Assembly (NCBI GenBank): GCA_029785615.1
Contig: JAFLZH010000009.1
Location: 1-35,760 of the forward strand
Direction of reading: 5' to 3'
DNA length: 35,760 nucleotides
Source: Nitrososphaerota archaeon
GTDB taxonomy: Archaea; Thermoproteota; Nitrososphaeria; Nitrososphaerales; Gagatemarchaeaceae
In this document: positions 8,402-15,623 of the stretch, piece after piece
How the letters are laid out: every line of letters begins with the position of its first letter
Position numbering within the stretch: position 1 is the stretch's first letter
Translations under genes and position numbers: made by a program
Notes under the pieces: model-generated
Told to the model about the DNA's origin: nothing
Database searches by the model: none
What the model saw: only the letters and a program-made list of their open reading frames with translations

Positions 8402-9817
8402 CTATGGCGGGCTGCCCTCGTTAGTCGTCACCTCTCTTCTCCATCTCTCTACGCATCCGACAAGGCCTGATTTCAGCTCCTCTCCAAGAAGCCCCTTCCT
8501 CCTCATGTCTCTCAGCCTGTCCGCCAGGACCATGGAGCGGACGACGTCCTTGGCCCACTTTTCAAAGTCTCTCCTTGCCATATGGAATTCAAGGGAATGC
8601 AGCGGCACCGTGTTAATCGCTTCGAGGAACTCGTCTATGGACGATGCCATTCTACCTGTATAGGCCCCGAGAGACGTGTAGAAGTAGAACGCCTTCTCCC
8701 TCGGCACAGCCACTATCCCGCTGACCACCTCCCTCTCCTCTATGGACATGTTCGGCCATATCCTGCTCCCCACTTCGACCTTGGTTCCTCTGCCTATCCT
8801 GCAGCCCTGGCCCACTATCGACCCACTGACGGTCACCGCATCCCCTACCCAGGCGGTCTCACCGATGACACTGGAGTCAAGCTGGGTCGATGTCCCTATC
8901 GTCGTCCCCTCAAGCACCACGCTCTTCCTGATGACGCTGTCTCGTGAAACGACGCTGTTCGACTTTACCACGCTGTAGGGAGAGACGACGACGCCTCTCC
9001 CGAGCCTCACCCCGTCCTCGATCAGGCTCGGCCCTTGGATCTTGCACCCTTCCGACATCTCGACTCCCTTGCCCAAAAGGGCCCCCTTCCTATCTCTGTC
9101 TTCCACGCTCATGCCGTCGAGCACCCAGCCTATCGCCTTTAGATAACCTGACAGGCTCCCTATGTCTGCCCAGAACGAGCCTGACACAAACCCGGAGATC
9201 GTCTTCCCCTCCGCCATCAGCGCAGGGAACAGGTTCTTCGCGAAGTCCCACTTGTCGTCTGCTATGTAGTCTGTTATCTCGGGCTCCAGGATGTAGAACC
9301 CTGTGCTCGCCAAGTTGCTCTTGACCTCCTCTGGTCGCGGCTTCTCTTGGAATCCTGTCACTTGGTCGGTTTCGCTCACGACGGCGACTCCGTACTCCGC
9401 AGGCCTCTCGACCGGTGTCAGGGCTATCGTTAGGTCCCTCTCCGCCCTCCGATGGAATTCGAACATTTCATTCAGCGGAATCTGGCTGATGGTGTCGCCC
9501 TGGGCGACAAGAAACGTCGAGTCGAGGAGATGAGCGGCGAGCTTCAGGCTTCCTGCTGTGCCAAAGACGAGCCCTTCGGGCAGGACCACGTATGTGACGC
9601 GTACACCGAATTCCGAACCGTCCCCGACGTACCCCATTATCTGGTCTTTTAGGTAACCGACGACCATTACCACGTCGTTGAATCCCTGGTCAGAGAGATG
9701 GCGGAGGAGGTAGTGCAGCGACGGCCTCGGCCCGACAGGGAGCATAGGCTTCGGCCTCGTAAATGTCAGCGGCCTCATCCTTGTCCCCTCACCCCCGGCC
9801 AGGACAACCACGAGCAA
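8402..9817 (-). CDS. Sugar-1-phosphate nucleotidyltransferase with left-handed beta-helix and C-terminal DUF5752 domain
   Basis: It likely makes the activated glucose for glycogen synthesis (NTP + glucose-1-phosphate to NDP-glucose). The N-terminal 235 residues are a Rossmann nucleotidyltransferase: VVLAGGEGTRMRPLT (nucleotide-binding signature), KPMLPVGPRP, AQGDT and GFQEKPRPEE. Residues about 260-365 are imperfect hexapeptide repeats (I.GPSLIEDGVRLG, VVVSPYSVVKSNS) of the left-handed beta-helix. From about residue 368 comes a DUF5752 domain (REKAFYFYTSLGAYTG), an unusual C-terminal addition shared with the small gene at 481-825. A TAG sits directly before the TTG at 9817, so the start is TTG 9817 or GTG 9811; TTG keeps the usual two residues before VVLAGG. 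This is the first gene of the operon. Nucleotide specificity (ADP, UDP or dTDP) is not determinable here. Confidence 0.9.
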   Translation of the reverse strand: MLVVVLAGGEGTRMRPLTFTRPKPMLPVGPRPSLHYLLRHLSDQGFNDVVMVVGYLKDQIMGYVGDGSEFGVRVTYVVLPEGLVFGTAGSLKLAAHLLDSTFLVAQGDTISQIPLNEMFEFHRRAERDLTIALTPVERPAEYGVAVVSETDQVTGFQEKPRPEEVKSNLASTGFYILEPEITDYIADDKWDFAKNLFPALMAEGKTISGFVSGSFWADIGSLSGYLKAIGWVLDGMSVEDRDRKGALLGKGVEMSEGCKIQGPSLIEDGVRLGRGVVVSPYSVVKSNSVVSRDSVIRKSVVLEGTTIGTSTQLDSSVIGETAWVGDAVTVSGSIVGQGCRIGRGTKVEVGSRIWPNMSIEEREVVSGIVAVPREKAFYFYTSLGAYTGRMASSIDEFLEAINTVPLHSLEFHMARRDFEKWAKDVVRSMVLADRLRDMRRKGLLGEELKSGLVGCVERWRREVTTNEGSPP

Positions 9818-9873
9818 CTATCGGAACTCCCGCATCTTGGACAAACGATTTGCGACTTTGCCAGCTTCTGATG

Positions 9874-9884
9874 AAATTTATCAC
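9874..9884 (-). promoter_or_regulatory. Candidate TATA box for the glycogen operon
   Basis: The minus strand reads GTGATAAATTT inside an otherwise GC-rich stretch, about 57-67 nt before the nucleotidyltransferase start. If used, it gives a leader of about 35 nt, longer than elsewhere in the window. It is the only AT-rich box between the DUF433 remnant and the first operon gene. Confidence 0.35.
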
Positions 9885-9968
9885 TTTCGCATCCTAGACG
9901 CCCTGCGACGGAATACAATGCGAGTTCTTCCCGGCTTTGACCACCGATTGATGAATCGAGCCAAAAGG

Positions 9969-10182
9969 CTACGCTTCTATTGGGATGACCTCTTCCTGGC
10001 GCAGGACATTCGAGGCATACTGCAAGGCGGCGCGGATGTCCCCGCGACCCAGGTGGGGATACTCTCTTAGGATCTCGGCTTCGTTCATCCCGGAGGCCAT
10101 GAGATCGACGACCAGGCACCACAGGGGTTCGTGCCCCCTCGATCACCGGTTTCCCTCGCAGCACCCTGGGATCGACTACCAT
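9969..10182 (-). pseudogene. DUF433 family antitoxin, frameshifted
   Basis: The first frame gives MVVDPRVLRGKPVIEGARTP. Shifting by one base just after PVV continues as LVVDLMASGMNEAEILREYP, then HLGRGDIRAALQYA and a stop at 9969-9971. Together this is a full DUF433 domain (vDP.v..GkPvI.GTR.pV..i.d..a.G....eI...yP.l...di.aal.YA). A single extra base near 10116 breaks it. DUF433 proteins are usually antitoxins paired with a PIN-like DUF5615 toxin; no toxin follows in the 150 nt before the glycogen operon, so the pair is gone. A sequencing indel cannot be excluded. Confidence 0.75.
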
Positions 10183-10556
10183 CCGCTTGAGCCGCGCGTC
10201 CAAACTGAGAGCATGAACCTCGCGCTGCATATAGGAACTCGAGGACGGCAGTGCGCTCAGGGCAGACCTCCGTAGGTCGAGCGCGACAGCGATCACGGAC
10301 GTTTGCACGAGCAGGGAGTTCCTGGACGAAGTGGGGTGATGGGAACCGTCGCTGATCAGGATGGGCCGTGCTATATCTGCGCGAAGGACCTCTTTCCGAC
10401 TGTCAGCTGTGGCCCTGGGGGACGTTGTTAGCTCTGATGGTCATGGTAGAACAGCTCCCGACCAGGCTGTCCACTGATCCTCTTCGCTCATCTAATTGTC
10501 TGCAGCCGAGGGTGCGTCGGAGGCGGGGAGCCGCGGTTTACATGTATACGGGTAAA
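10183..10556. other. Intergenic stretch without recognisable gene
   Basis: About 370 bases in which short frames on both strands show no family signature. The right end becomes AT-richer and holds the promoter of the next TA module. Nothing else is supported here. Confidence 0.6.
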
Positions 10557-10565
10557 ACATAAATC
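10557..10565 (+). promoter_or_regulatory. TATA box of the AbrB/PIN module
   Basis: AAACATAAATC lies 24-32 nt before the ATG at 10589, the spacing of a leaderless archaeal transcript. An upstream ACATGTATACGGGT segment is also AT-rich. Confidence 0.55.
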
Positions 10566-10588
10566 ACTGTAATACTCTGCGTGAGACG

Positions 10589-10822
10589 ATGGCCGTCGTC
10601 GCGAAGGTCTCCAGCAAAGGTCAGGTGGTGATACCAGCCGAGTACAGGAAGAAGCTGAGGATCACCAGGTTGGTCGTAATATCCGAAGAGGGGGGGAGGC
10701 TAGTCGTGGAGCCCACTGCGTCTCTCGAGGACGCGTTCGGCGTCGACGGAGGACGCATGACCGAAGTGGCAAGGGAGATCTCCATGGACAGGCGAGCCGA
10801 AGTCGAGCCCCAGCGCACGTAG
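10589..10822 (+). CDS. AbrB/MazE (SpoVT-fold) antitoxin
   Basis: Residues 1-45 are the swapped-hairpin DNA-binding domain: AKVSSKGQVVIPAEYRKKL, the diagnostic KGQVxIP motif, then RLVVISEEGGRLVVEP. The remaining 30 residues form a tail (SLEDAFGVDGGRM) expected to thread into the toxin active site. At 77 aa it is typical of VapB-type AbrB antitoxins. It should neutralise the PIN protein encoded immediately downstream and repress its own promoter. The start is well supported by the TATA box 24-32 nt upstream. The toxin frame overlaps its last codons in the +1 frame. Confidence 0.88.
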   Translation: MAVVAKVSSKGQVVIPAEYRKKLRITRLVVISEEGGRLVVEPTASLEDAFGVDGGRMTEVAREISMDRRAEVEPQRT

Positions 10823-11210
10823 CTACCTCTTCGACGCGGGGGTCTTCGCCCTGTACTTCGCCGGGAGGGGAGAGGTGAAGCCGTACTTCGACAGGGTGTC
10901 CGCGGGGAGGGCTGCGGGCATGGTCTCCGACGTGAATCTGGCGGAGTTCTACTACCAGACGGGGAGGAAGTTCGGGGTGCAGACCGCCGACGCCAGGCTT
11001 GGCCTCGTGAGGAGCTCCAAGATAGTCTCGGTCCCCACGGACGAAGGGGCCGTGGTCTCCGTAGGTAGATGGAAGCTCAGGCGCCCCGGCCTGTCCCTCG
11101 CAGACTGCTTCGCCCTGTCAGCCCTGGAGGCGAACGCCGAGGTGCTCCTCACGACCGACCCTGTGCTGAAGGAGGCGGCGGGGCGCAGGGGCGTCCTCTT
11201 CGAGGTCTAG
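10821..11210 (+). CDS. PIN-domain ribonuclease toxin (VapC-like), start codon not visible
   Basis: The frame reads SYLFDAGVFALYFAGRGEV, which is strand 1 of a PIN domain with the first catalytic Asp, then DVNLAEFYYQTGRKFG (Glu), LSLADCFALSALEANAEVLL (Asp) and TTDPVLKEA. All four acidic positions are present. However, between the upstream in-frame TGA at 10758 and the GTG at 10875 there is no ATG, GTG or TTG; GTG 10875 would remove strand 1. The frame is +1 relative to the antitoxin and open through its end. Either the toxin has lost its start, a rare start or frameshift is used, or the sequence has an indel. A degraded close relative lies at 26955-27180 on the other strand. Confidence 0.78.
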   Translation, partial: SYLFDAGVFALYFAGRGEVKPYFDRVSAGRAAGMVSDVNLAEFYYQTGRKFGVQTADARLGLVRSSKIVSVPTDEGAVVSVGRWKLRRPGLSLADCFALSALEANAEVLLTTDPVLKEAAGRRGVLFEV

Positions 11211-11218
11211 GGAGGCGC

Positions 11219-11445
11219 TCAGGCGGCGTCAATGTCGGCCATGATGGCCTCCATGCAGGCGGGAAGAAGGTGGGCGGGCAGGTCCGCCGGCGGGCCCGTC
11301 CTTGGTTGTATCTGAGACGGGGTCAGGCTGCTCGGGTTCATACGGGTCCTGGCCGCCCGTCATTTTGTCGATTTCGCCCCGCCTAGCCTTGACGTAGAGC
11401 CCCTTGGGGTCCCTCTCCTCACAGACCGAGAGCTGTTCCCTGACG
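11219..11445 (-). pseudogene. cysC: APS kinase (cysC) C-terminal fragment
   Basis: One frame reads [20 protein letters not shown], then [20 protein letters not shown]. It matches the C-terminal half of the cysC copy at 34 kb ([20 protein letters not shown]...MTGIQDPY). A frame change is needed to continue into [18 protein letters not shown] and the stop at 11219. The 5' two thirds, including the P-loop, are absent. Its left part overlaps the 3' end of the nucleotidyltransferase gene at 11360-11947 in another frame, so that gene runs into cysC DNA. Confidence 0.8.
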
Positions 11446-11947
11446 CGCGCTTGTCTGCGAGCATGCGCTTCAGAGTCTCTAGGTAGTCTGAGACCAACCC
11501 CCGGGCCGCCTCGGCCTCCATGTAGGCCCAGTCGAGCCTTTCCTCGAACGCCTTGGCCAGGAGGTACGCCTGCTCCATGTCGGCCGGGGCCTTCCAGTGC
11601 TTCGCCGACGCGAGCCTCTTCAGGACGAGGTCTTCGACCCCGATTATGGTCGCGGGGCCGTAGTCCGTGGTGATGGTCGTGGTCCTTTCGGCGGAGCCCG
11701 CGAGTTTGCCCCCGACCATGTCCACCGCCAGTCCGAGCTCGTCGTTCACCCAGGCCCGCAGGCCCGTCCCGAGGTCGAACTTCCATGCCTTCAGGACAGG
11801 CCCGAGCGCCCTGGGCTCATGGACCACGTCCATGTCCCCCGTCCGGAGGACCCCGTCGAGGTACACCTCGACGGCGGAACCGCCCACAAGCACCGGTCTC
11901 GCCCCCCGCTTCGGCAGGGCCGAGGTCAGCAAGGCCATGAACCTCAC
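11360..11947 (-). CDS. Nucleotidyltransferase-fold protein (AbiEii/DUF6036-like), probable toxin
   Basis: [20 protein letters not shown] (about residues 17-36) followed by GDMDVV is the GGS...DxD active-site pattern of the polymerase-beta nucleotidyltransferase superfamily. GLAVDMVGG may give the third Asp. [16 protein letters not shown] and [10 protein letters not shown] are the helical part common in AbiEii/DUF6036 proteins. The start is GTG 11947; the open frame extends upstream into the end of the HTH gene, so an earlier start cannot be excluded. The last 30 or so residues ([16 protein letters not shown]) come from cysC fragment DNA read out of frame, so the natural C-terminus may be lost. 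It is co-directional with, and 50 nt from, the winged-helix gene, an arrangement like AbiEi-AbiEii TA systems. Function is inferred from fold and context. Confidence 0.65.
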   Translation of the reverse strand: MRFMALLTSALPKRGARPVLVGGSAVEVYLDGVLRTGDMDVVHEPRALGPVLKAWKFDLGTGLRAWVNDELGLAVDMVGGKLAGSAERTTTITTDYGPATIIGVEDLVLKRLASAKHWKAPADMEQAYLLAKAFEERLDWAYMEAEAARGLVSDYLETLKRMLADKRASGNSSRSVRRGTPRGSTSRLGGAKSTK

Positions 11948-11996
11948 CTTCCGCTCCGTGGGGTCTTCTGTCTGGAGGATGACCCTCTTCGCGGTG

Positions 11997-12470
11997 CTAT
12001 AGGCGAGCGTACTCTCTGACCCCCACCTGCCGGTACTTCCTCGCGAACTTCCTTCGGCCGAGGGCGGCGAGGCCCTCGAGCTCGCCCGGCAGCCTGGTGG
12101 GTTTGGCCAGGGCCCCCCGTGCTGGCGTTCCGATGAAGAAGTCCGGGACCCGCCGGAGCCCGGCCCTGAACCTTGACGCGCGCTCTACTTCGTCGTTCCA
12201 CCTGCGGTAAGTCACGACCCTGGATGAGAGCTTGACCGCCAGCCGCTTCAGGTCGTCGTCCGCGAGCTCGTACTCCGTCCCTCGGCTCCCCCTCACTCGC
12301 CTGAGGAGCCCGGCTCCGGCCAGCCTCTTCGCCTCCAGGTAGGTCTTCGCGACGTTGATGTTGTACTCCTTTGCCACGCGGTAGGGGGTCAGCGGCCTCT
12401 CCGACAGGGCCAGCGCCTCCACCAGGGACTTCCTGGTCGAGCTCCCCAGCAGAGTCTCGAGGGCGTTCAC
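11997..12470 (-). CDS. Winged helix-turn-helix protein, probable antitoxin/repressor (AbiEi-like)
   Basis: GSSTRKSLVEALALSERPLT, then PYRVAKEYNINVAKTYLEAK and LAGAGLLRRVRGSRGTEYEL form an N-terminal winged helix. The rest (about 80 residues) is helical and basic and ends KYRQVGVREYARL. The frame opens with TTG 12479, but a TATA-like GATAAAAGC at 12494-12502 would put transcription start near 12470, so GTG 12470 (MNALETLLGSS) fits better. An inverted repeat TTATCC-5-GGATAA lies just upstream and may be its operator. It precedes the nucleotidyltransferase gene. A wHTH followed by a nucleotidyltransferase suggests a type IV TA pair, but it could simply be a regulator. Confidence 0.7.
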   Translation of the reverse strand: MNALETLLGSSTRKSLVEALALSERPLTPYRVAKEYNINVAKTYLEAKRLAGAGLLRRVRGSRGTEYELADDDLKRLAVKLSSRVVTYRRWNDEVERASRFRAGLRRVPDFFIGTPARGALAKPTRLPGELEGLAALGRRKFARKYRQVGVREYARL

Positions 12471-12493
12471 ATCGACCAAGGGCTGCCGGAGCC

Positions 12494-12519
12494 GATAAAA
12501 GCTTATCCCTGTAGGATAA
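12494..12519 (-). promoter_or_regulatory. TATA-like box and inverted repeat upstream of the wHTH gene
   Basis: TTATCC CTGTA GGATAA at 12503-12519 is a perfect 6-bp inverted repeat with 5-nt spacer. It adjoins GATAAAAGC, which lies 24-32 nt before GTG 12470. The position suits autorepression by the winged-helix protein. Confidence 0.45.
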
Positions 12520-12604
12520 TATCATACATCCCTCTGCATGGCCCGCCTTGGCGTCCGTGGTTGCTCGGGCTACAGCTTTCCGAGGCGCCTTGCCGACGTC
12601 CTCG

Positions 12605-12658
12605 GACGATATGCAACGCTGCTGCAAATGGATATATATAATGGTGTGCAATATCGTC
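12605..12658 (+). promoter_or_regulatory. Palindrome-flanked leaderless promoter of the DUF4143-type ATPase
   Basis: GACGATATGCA (12605-12615) and TGCAATATCGTC (12647-12658) are inverted copies differing by one T. They enclose a TATA box, GGATATATATAATGG (centre about 12635), 24-31 nt before ATG 12663. A further TGCAA lies between. Binding to both arms would occlude the TATA box and the start. Confidence 0.65.
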
Positions 12659-12662
12659 GCAT

Positions 12663-13934
12663 ATGGAAAGGTGGAGCCCCTGGTGGAGGGAGGAGGAGGA
12701 CCCTACCGTCGAGGCCTGGGAGAGGAGCCCTGTGAAATGGGTTCCAAAGGAGGTGGCCAAACTCTCCCTCGACCCGTTCTCCCTGAACTTCGTGTCCGGA
12801 CCCCGCCAGGTCGGGAAGACGACCCTGGTGAAGCTCGCCGTCCGCGACCTGCTGCTGGCTGGGAAGGACAGGCGTTCGGTGCTCTATCTCTCGTGCGACG
12901 AGCTCTCCGACCACAAGGAGCTGGGTGAAGTGCTGGACGGCTACCTGAATTCAAGGAAGTCGTGGAGCCTGCGCCGGTCGTACATCTTCCTCGACGAAGT
13001 GACGTTCGTCAGCGAGTGGTGGAGGGCGGTGAAGGCCAGAATCGATTCGGGAGCGCTCCGGGGGGACGTGGTCACGGTCACCGGTTCGGCCAGCATCGAC
13101 CTGCTGAGGCAGAAGGAGTACTTCCCGGGCAGGAGGGGGCGCGGCGTGGACCTGACCCTAATGCCCCTCGACTTCGCCTCCTACCTGGACGTCCTGTCCC
13201 CCGGCCTGAAGGAGAGGAAGTCCGCCGCCTCCCTGCTGGACGTGGGGGAGGCCATGGCAGCCAACTGGCTCCATGCGGGGGAGATGGGGAGGCTCTTCCT
13301 CCAGTACCTGGAAACAGGGGGCTTCCCTCTTTCGATGCGCGAGATGGCGGAATCGGGGAGGGTCACGGCCGCGGCCAAGTCGCTCCTGGACGGGATAAGA
13401 GGCGACTGGGTCAGGGCAGGGAGGAGCGAGGGGACGATGAAGGAGGTGGTCCGGTGCGTCGTCGAAGCGCGCGGGAACCCGGTCTCGTGGCTCGGCCTGG
13501 CCAGGGGGGCTTCGATCGGGTCTCCTCATACTTCGCGCGCCTACGTGGAGACGCTGCGCGACCTCCTCCTGTTGACGGTGCTGGAGTTCATCCGGCCGGA
13601 CGGCCAGGTCGTGCCGAGGAAGAACAGGAAACTGCACTTCGTCGACCCCTTCGTCGCGAAGACACTAGCTCGATACGCCGGAGTCGATGCCGACGAGCCA
13701 GCGGTGGCGGAGGGGGTGGTCGCATCGCACATCGCAAGGCCCTGCTCGGCGTACTACTGGAAGAACGGGAGCGAGGTCGATGTCGTTTCGCTGGAAGGAA
13801 AGAAACAGGTCGGGGTCGAAGTGAAGTGGGGGTTCAAGGCCGCACGCACCCCCAGGCACCTGCACGACTGCTTCGTCCTCGACAAGGCCAAGGTCCCTGT
13901 CTTCCTCGGCTCGCTGGCCGTGACGCCGACGTAG
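12663..13934 (+). CDS. AAA_14/DUF4143-type ATPase
   Basis: This 423-residue ATPase belongs to the archaeal AAA_14-DUF4143 group. Walker A is SGPRQVGKTTL (residues 45-55), Walker B is RSYIFLDEVTF, and VTVTGSASIDLL is the sensor-1 segment. These are followed by LMPLDFASYLDV, the typical F.F.Ey-like turn. The C-terminal DUF4143 part is nuclease-like in fold: KLHFVDPFVAKTLARYAGV, then YYWKNGSEVDVVSLEGKKQV and GVEVKWG, where E.D...ExK resembles a PD-(D/E)xK core. The role of these proteins is unsettled; they are common in archaeal accessory islands and may be toxins, effectors or mobile-DNA functions. ATG 12663 is fixed by a TATA box 24-31 nt upstream. A second member is at 32686-33906. A frame shifted by one base over 12962-14278 is a shadow. 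Confidence 0.88.
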   Translation: MERWSPWWREEEDPTVEAWERSPVKWVPKEVAKLSLDPFSLNFVSGPRQVGKTTLVKLAVRDLLLAGKDRRSVLYLSCDELSDHKELGEVLDGYLNSRKSWSLRRSYIFLDEVTFVSEWWRAVKARIDSGALRGDVVTVTGSASIDLLRQKEYFPGRRGRGVDLTLMPLDFASYLDVLSPGLKERKSAASLLDVGEAMAANWLHAGEMGRLFLQYLETGGFPLSMREMAESGRVTAAAKSLLDGIRGDWVRAGRSEGTMKEVVRCVVEARGNPVSWLGLARGASIGSPHTSRAYVETLRDLLLLTVLEFIRPDGQVVPRKNRKLHFVDPFVAKTLARYAGVDADEPAVAEGVVASHIARPCSAYYWKNGSEVDVVSLEGKKQVGVEVKWGFKAARTPRHLHDCFVLDKAKVPVFLGSLAVTPT

Positions 13935-13980
13935 TGCTCGGGCGTCGAGCCTGCGGGCAGGCGGGGCAGAGGCCACAGGA

Positions 13981-14050
13981 CTTCGGTGGCGGAAGCCGTA
14001 GATGCCGAGCTTCCCCGGGTTCTTCCCTGCCATCATCACCATCCAGGCGG
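13981..14050 (-). pseudogene. Short fragment of an AP-superfamily phosphohydrolase gene
   Basis: The minus frame encodes PAWMVMMAGKNPGKLGIYGF, then RHR. About 65 of 69 bases match the fragment at 23007-23074, including GGCGGAAGCCGTAGATGCCG. The motif PxW..mmTGk.PGklGiYGFRhR is typical of the N-terminal region of COG3379-type alkaline-phosphatase-superfamily hydrolases. It sits between the ATPase stop and a truncated ArsR gene. Confidence 0.75.
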
Positions 14051-14051
14051 G

Positions 14052-14278
14052 AGTGCTCCGTCGGCAGCCTGTCCAAGTCGACTGAAATCCCTCAAGCTGA
14101 CCTCTCCCAGCATCTGGCGGTCTTGAGGCAGCAGGGGCTCCTGGAGACGAGGAGAAAAGGGACTACTATCTTCTATTCGGTGAGCGACAGCCGTATCGTG
14201 GAGGCATGCGACCTCGTCCGGGAGTGCATCGGGGAGAGGCTGCGAAGGGCGCAGCTTGTCCTTGCCGCCTCTCGTTGA
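14052..14278 (+). pseudogene. ArsR-family regulator missing its N-terminus
   Basis: The frame CSVGSLSKSTEIPQADLSQH LAVLRQQGLLE ... FYSVSDSRIVEACDLVREC is the recognition helix and wing of an ArsR winged-helix repressor, with a normal C-terminus and TGA at 14276-14278. The first helix or two and any start codon are missing. At 14051 the sequence changes directly into the AP-hydrolase fragment. No metal-binding CxC is visible. It lies 67 nt before the ammonium transporter and may once have regulated it, which is inference. Confidence 0.72.
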
Positions 14279-14345
14279 CCCCTGCGGCGGGACATGGCGA
14301 ATCCAGGCAGTTCGCTTAAAGCGAGTCATCTCAGGGCGTTAGCCC

Positions 14346-15623
14346 GTGGCCGTCGACATTGACGCCAACAACCTGTTCGTTCTGATCTCGGGCCTCCTTG
14401 TCTTCACCATGACCCCGGCGGTGGGACTCCTGGAGGTGGGTGAGCTGGGGGAGAAGTTCTCAAACACAAGCCTCCTGAAGACCATGCTCATCACCGGAAT
14501 CGGCTTCGTCGTGATGGCCGTGGTGGGGTTCAATACCGCCTTCGCGCCTACGATCGGAAACGGGCTGATTGGGGATCCGTGGTACAGCCCCGGGTTCTTC
14601 CTCGGGGGGTTCTCAGGGAGCAGCTCAGGTCTCCTCTCGGGGACATGGTGGTCCATGGCTCCGCAGTATTTCGCGACGGGCCTGACCACGGGGACCTACT
14701 TCCTCTTTGAAACCGCATTCGCCACTGTGACCCTCGCCCTCGTCGGAGTAGTCGTGCTGCGGAAGGTCAAGCTCGAGGTCTTCGCCTTCTTCTCTGTGAT
14801 CTACTTTCTGGTGATCTGGAACCTTCCAGCGGCCTGGATCTGGAACCCCACCGGTTGGCTCTACGCGATGGGGATGAGGGATTTCGCGGGCGGGCTGGTG
14901 GTCCACGGGGCGGCCGGGGCCGCGGGGCTCGCAATATTGGTCGCAGTCTGGCAGGAAGAAAGGAGGGCGGGGGTCAAAGAAAGCCCCCAGGCTTCCATTA
15001 ACGTCAGCCCAATCTGGCTGACCCTCGCCATACTCCTCCTCTGGGTAGGGTGGTTCGGGTTCAATCCGGGGAGCGTCCTCGCCTTCAACAGCTCCGCAAC
15101 GACCGTCGTCCTGACCACGTTTCTGGCTGCCTCGACCAGCTTCCTCTCCCTGATGCTAGTCGTCTGGTGGAGGACCAGAGCGAACCCAGGGCTCATCAAC
15201 ATGGCGAACGGAGTGCTCATGGGGCTGATAGTGATCACCCCCGTCGCGGGATTCGTCAGCCCGGGGAGCGCCATGATACTCGGGGCCCTCTGCGGTCCCA
15301 TATTCTATGCCGCAGAAGTGTATTTCGCCAAACGCAAGTGGCTTGCCGACCCTGTGGGGCTGCTGCCGGGCCACTTGGTGGGCGGTCTGTTCGGGGTGCT
15401 CATGATAGCGTTCTTTACCCAGAGCGACTTCGCCGCGGCATCGGGGACTTCCCTCCCGAACGGGATATTGTTCGGAGGAGGCACCGCTGCCCTGCTGCAG
15501 CTCGGGATCGAAGCCTTCGGTATAGTTGCGGTGTTCGCCACCGTGTTTCTCCTCTCTTTCATAGTGATGAAAGCGGCCAGCGCGCTCTTCCGCGGGATTC
15601 TGGTCCACGAGACTCGAGGTTAG
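14346..15623 (+). CDS. amt: Ammonium transporter, Amt family
   Basis: A polytopic membrane protein of 425 residues with about 11 hydrophobic segments. Signatures of Amt/MEP/Rh proteins are present: WIWNPTGWLYAMGMRDFAGG followed by LVVHGAAG (first pore His), LLWVGWFGFNPGS, NMANGVLMGLIVITP (the A.NG.laGlV.It-like segment) and DPVGLLPGHLVGGLFG (second pore His). Such channels conduct NH3/NH4+ across the cytoplasmic membrane. The GTG start is supported by CTTAAA at 14315-14320, 26-31 nt upstream. No glnK/PII gene adjoins it, which is unusual because many amt genes are paired with one. It is flanked by remnants on both sides: a beheaded ArsR upstream and a short unknown frame downstream. Confidence 0.93.
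   Translation: MAVDIDANNLFVLISGLLVFTMTPAVGLLEVGELGEKFSNTSLLKTMLITGIGFVVMAVVGFNTAFAPTIGNGLIGDPWYSPGFFLGGFSGSSSGLLSGTWWSMAPQYFATGLTTGTYFLFETAFATVTLALVGVVVLRKVKLEVFAFFSVIYFLVIWNLPAAWIWNPTGWLYAMGMRDFAGGLVVHGAAGAAGLAILVAVWQEERRAGVKESPQASINVSPIWLTLAILLLWVGWFGFNPGSVLAFNSSATTVVLTTFLAASTSFLSLMLVVWWRTRANPGLINMANGVLMGLIVITPVAGFVSPGSAMILGALCGPIFYAAEVYFAKRKWLADPVGLLPGHLVGGLFGVLMIAFFTQSDFAAASGTSLPNGILFGGGTAALLQLGIEAFGIVAVFATVFLLSFIVMKAASALFRGILVHETRG

Noticed and set aside
11229-11786. 185-codon minus-strand frame
   Set aside because: Its first part is a shadow of the nucleotidyltransferase gene; only the cysC-derived end is meaningful and is annotated separately.
12962-14278. A 438-codon open frame on the plus strand
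   Set aside because: It is the shifted frame of the ATPase gene, rich in Gly/Arg/Pro; only its last 75 codons (14052-14278) are real, as an ArsR remnant.
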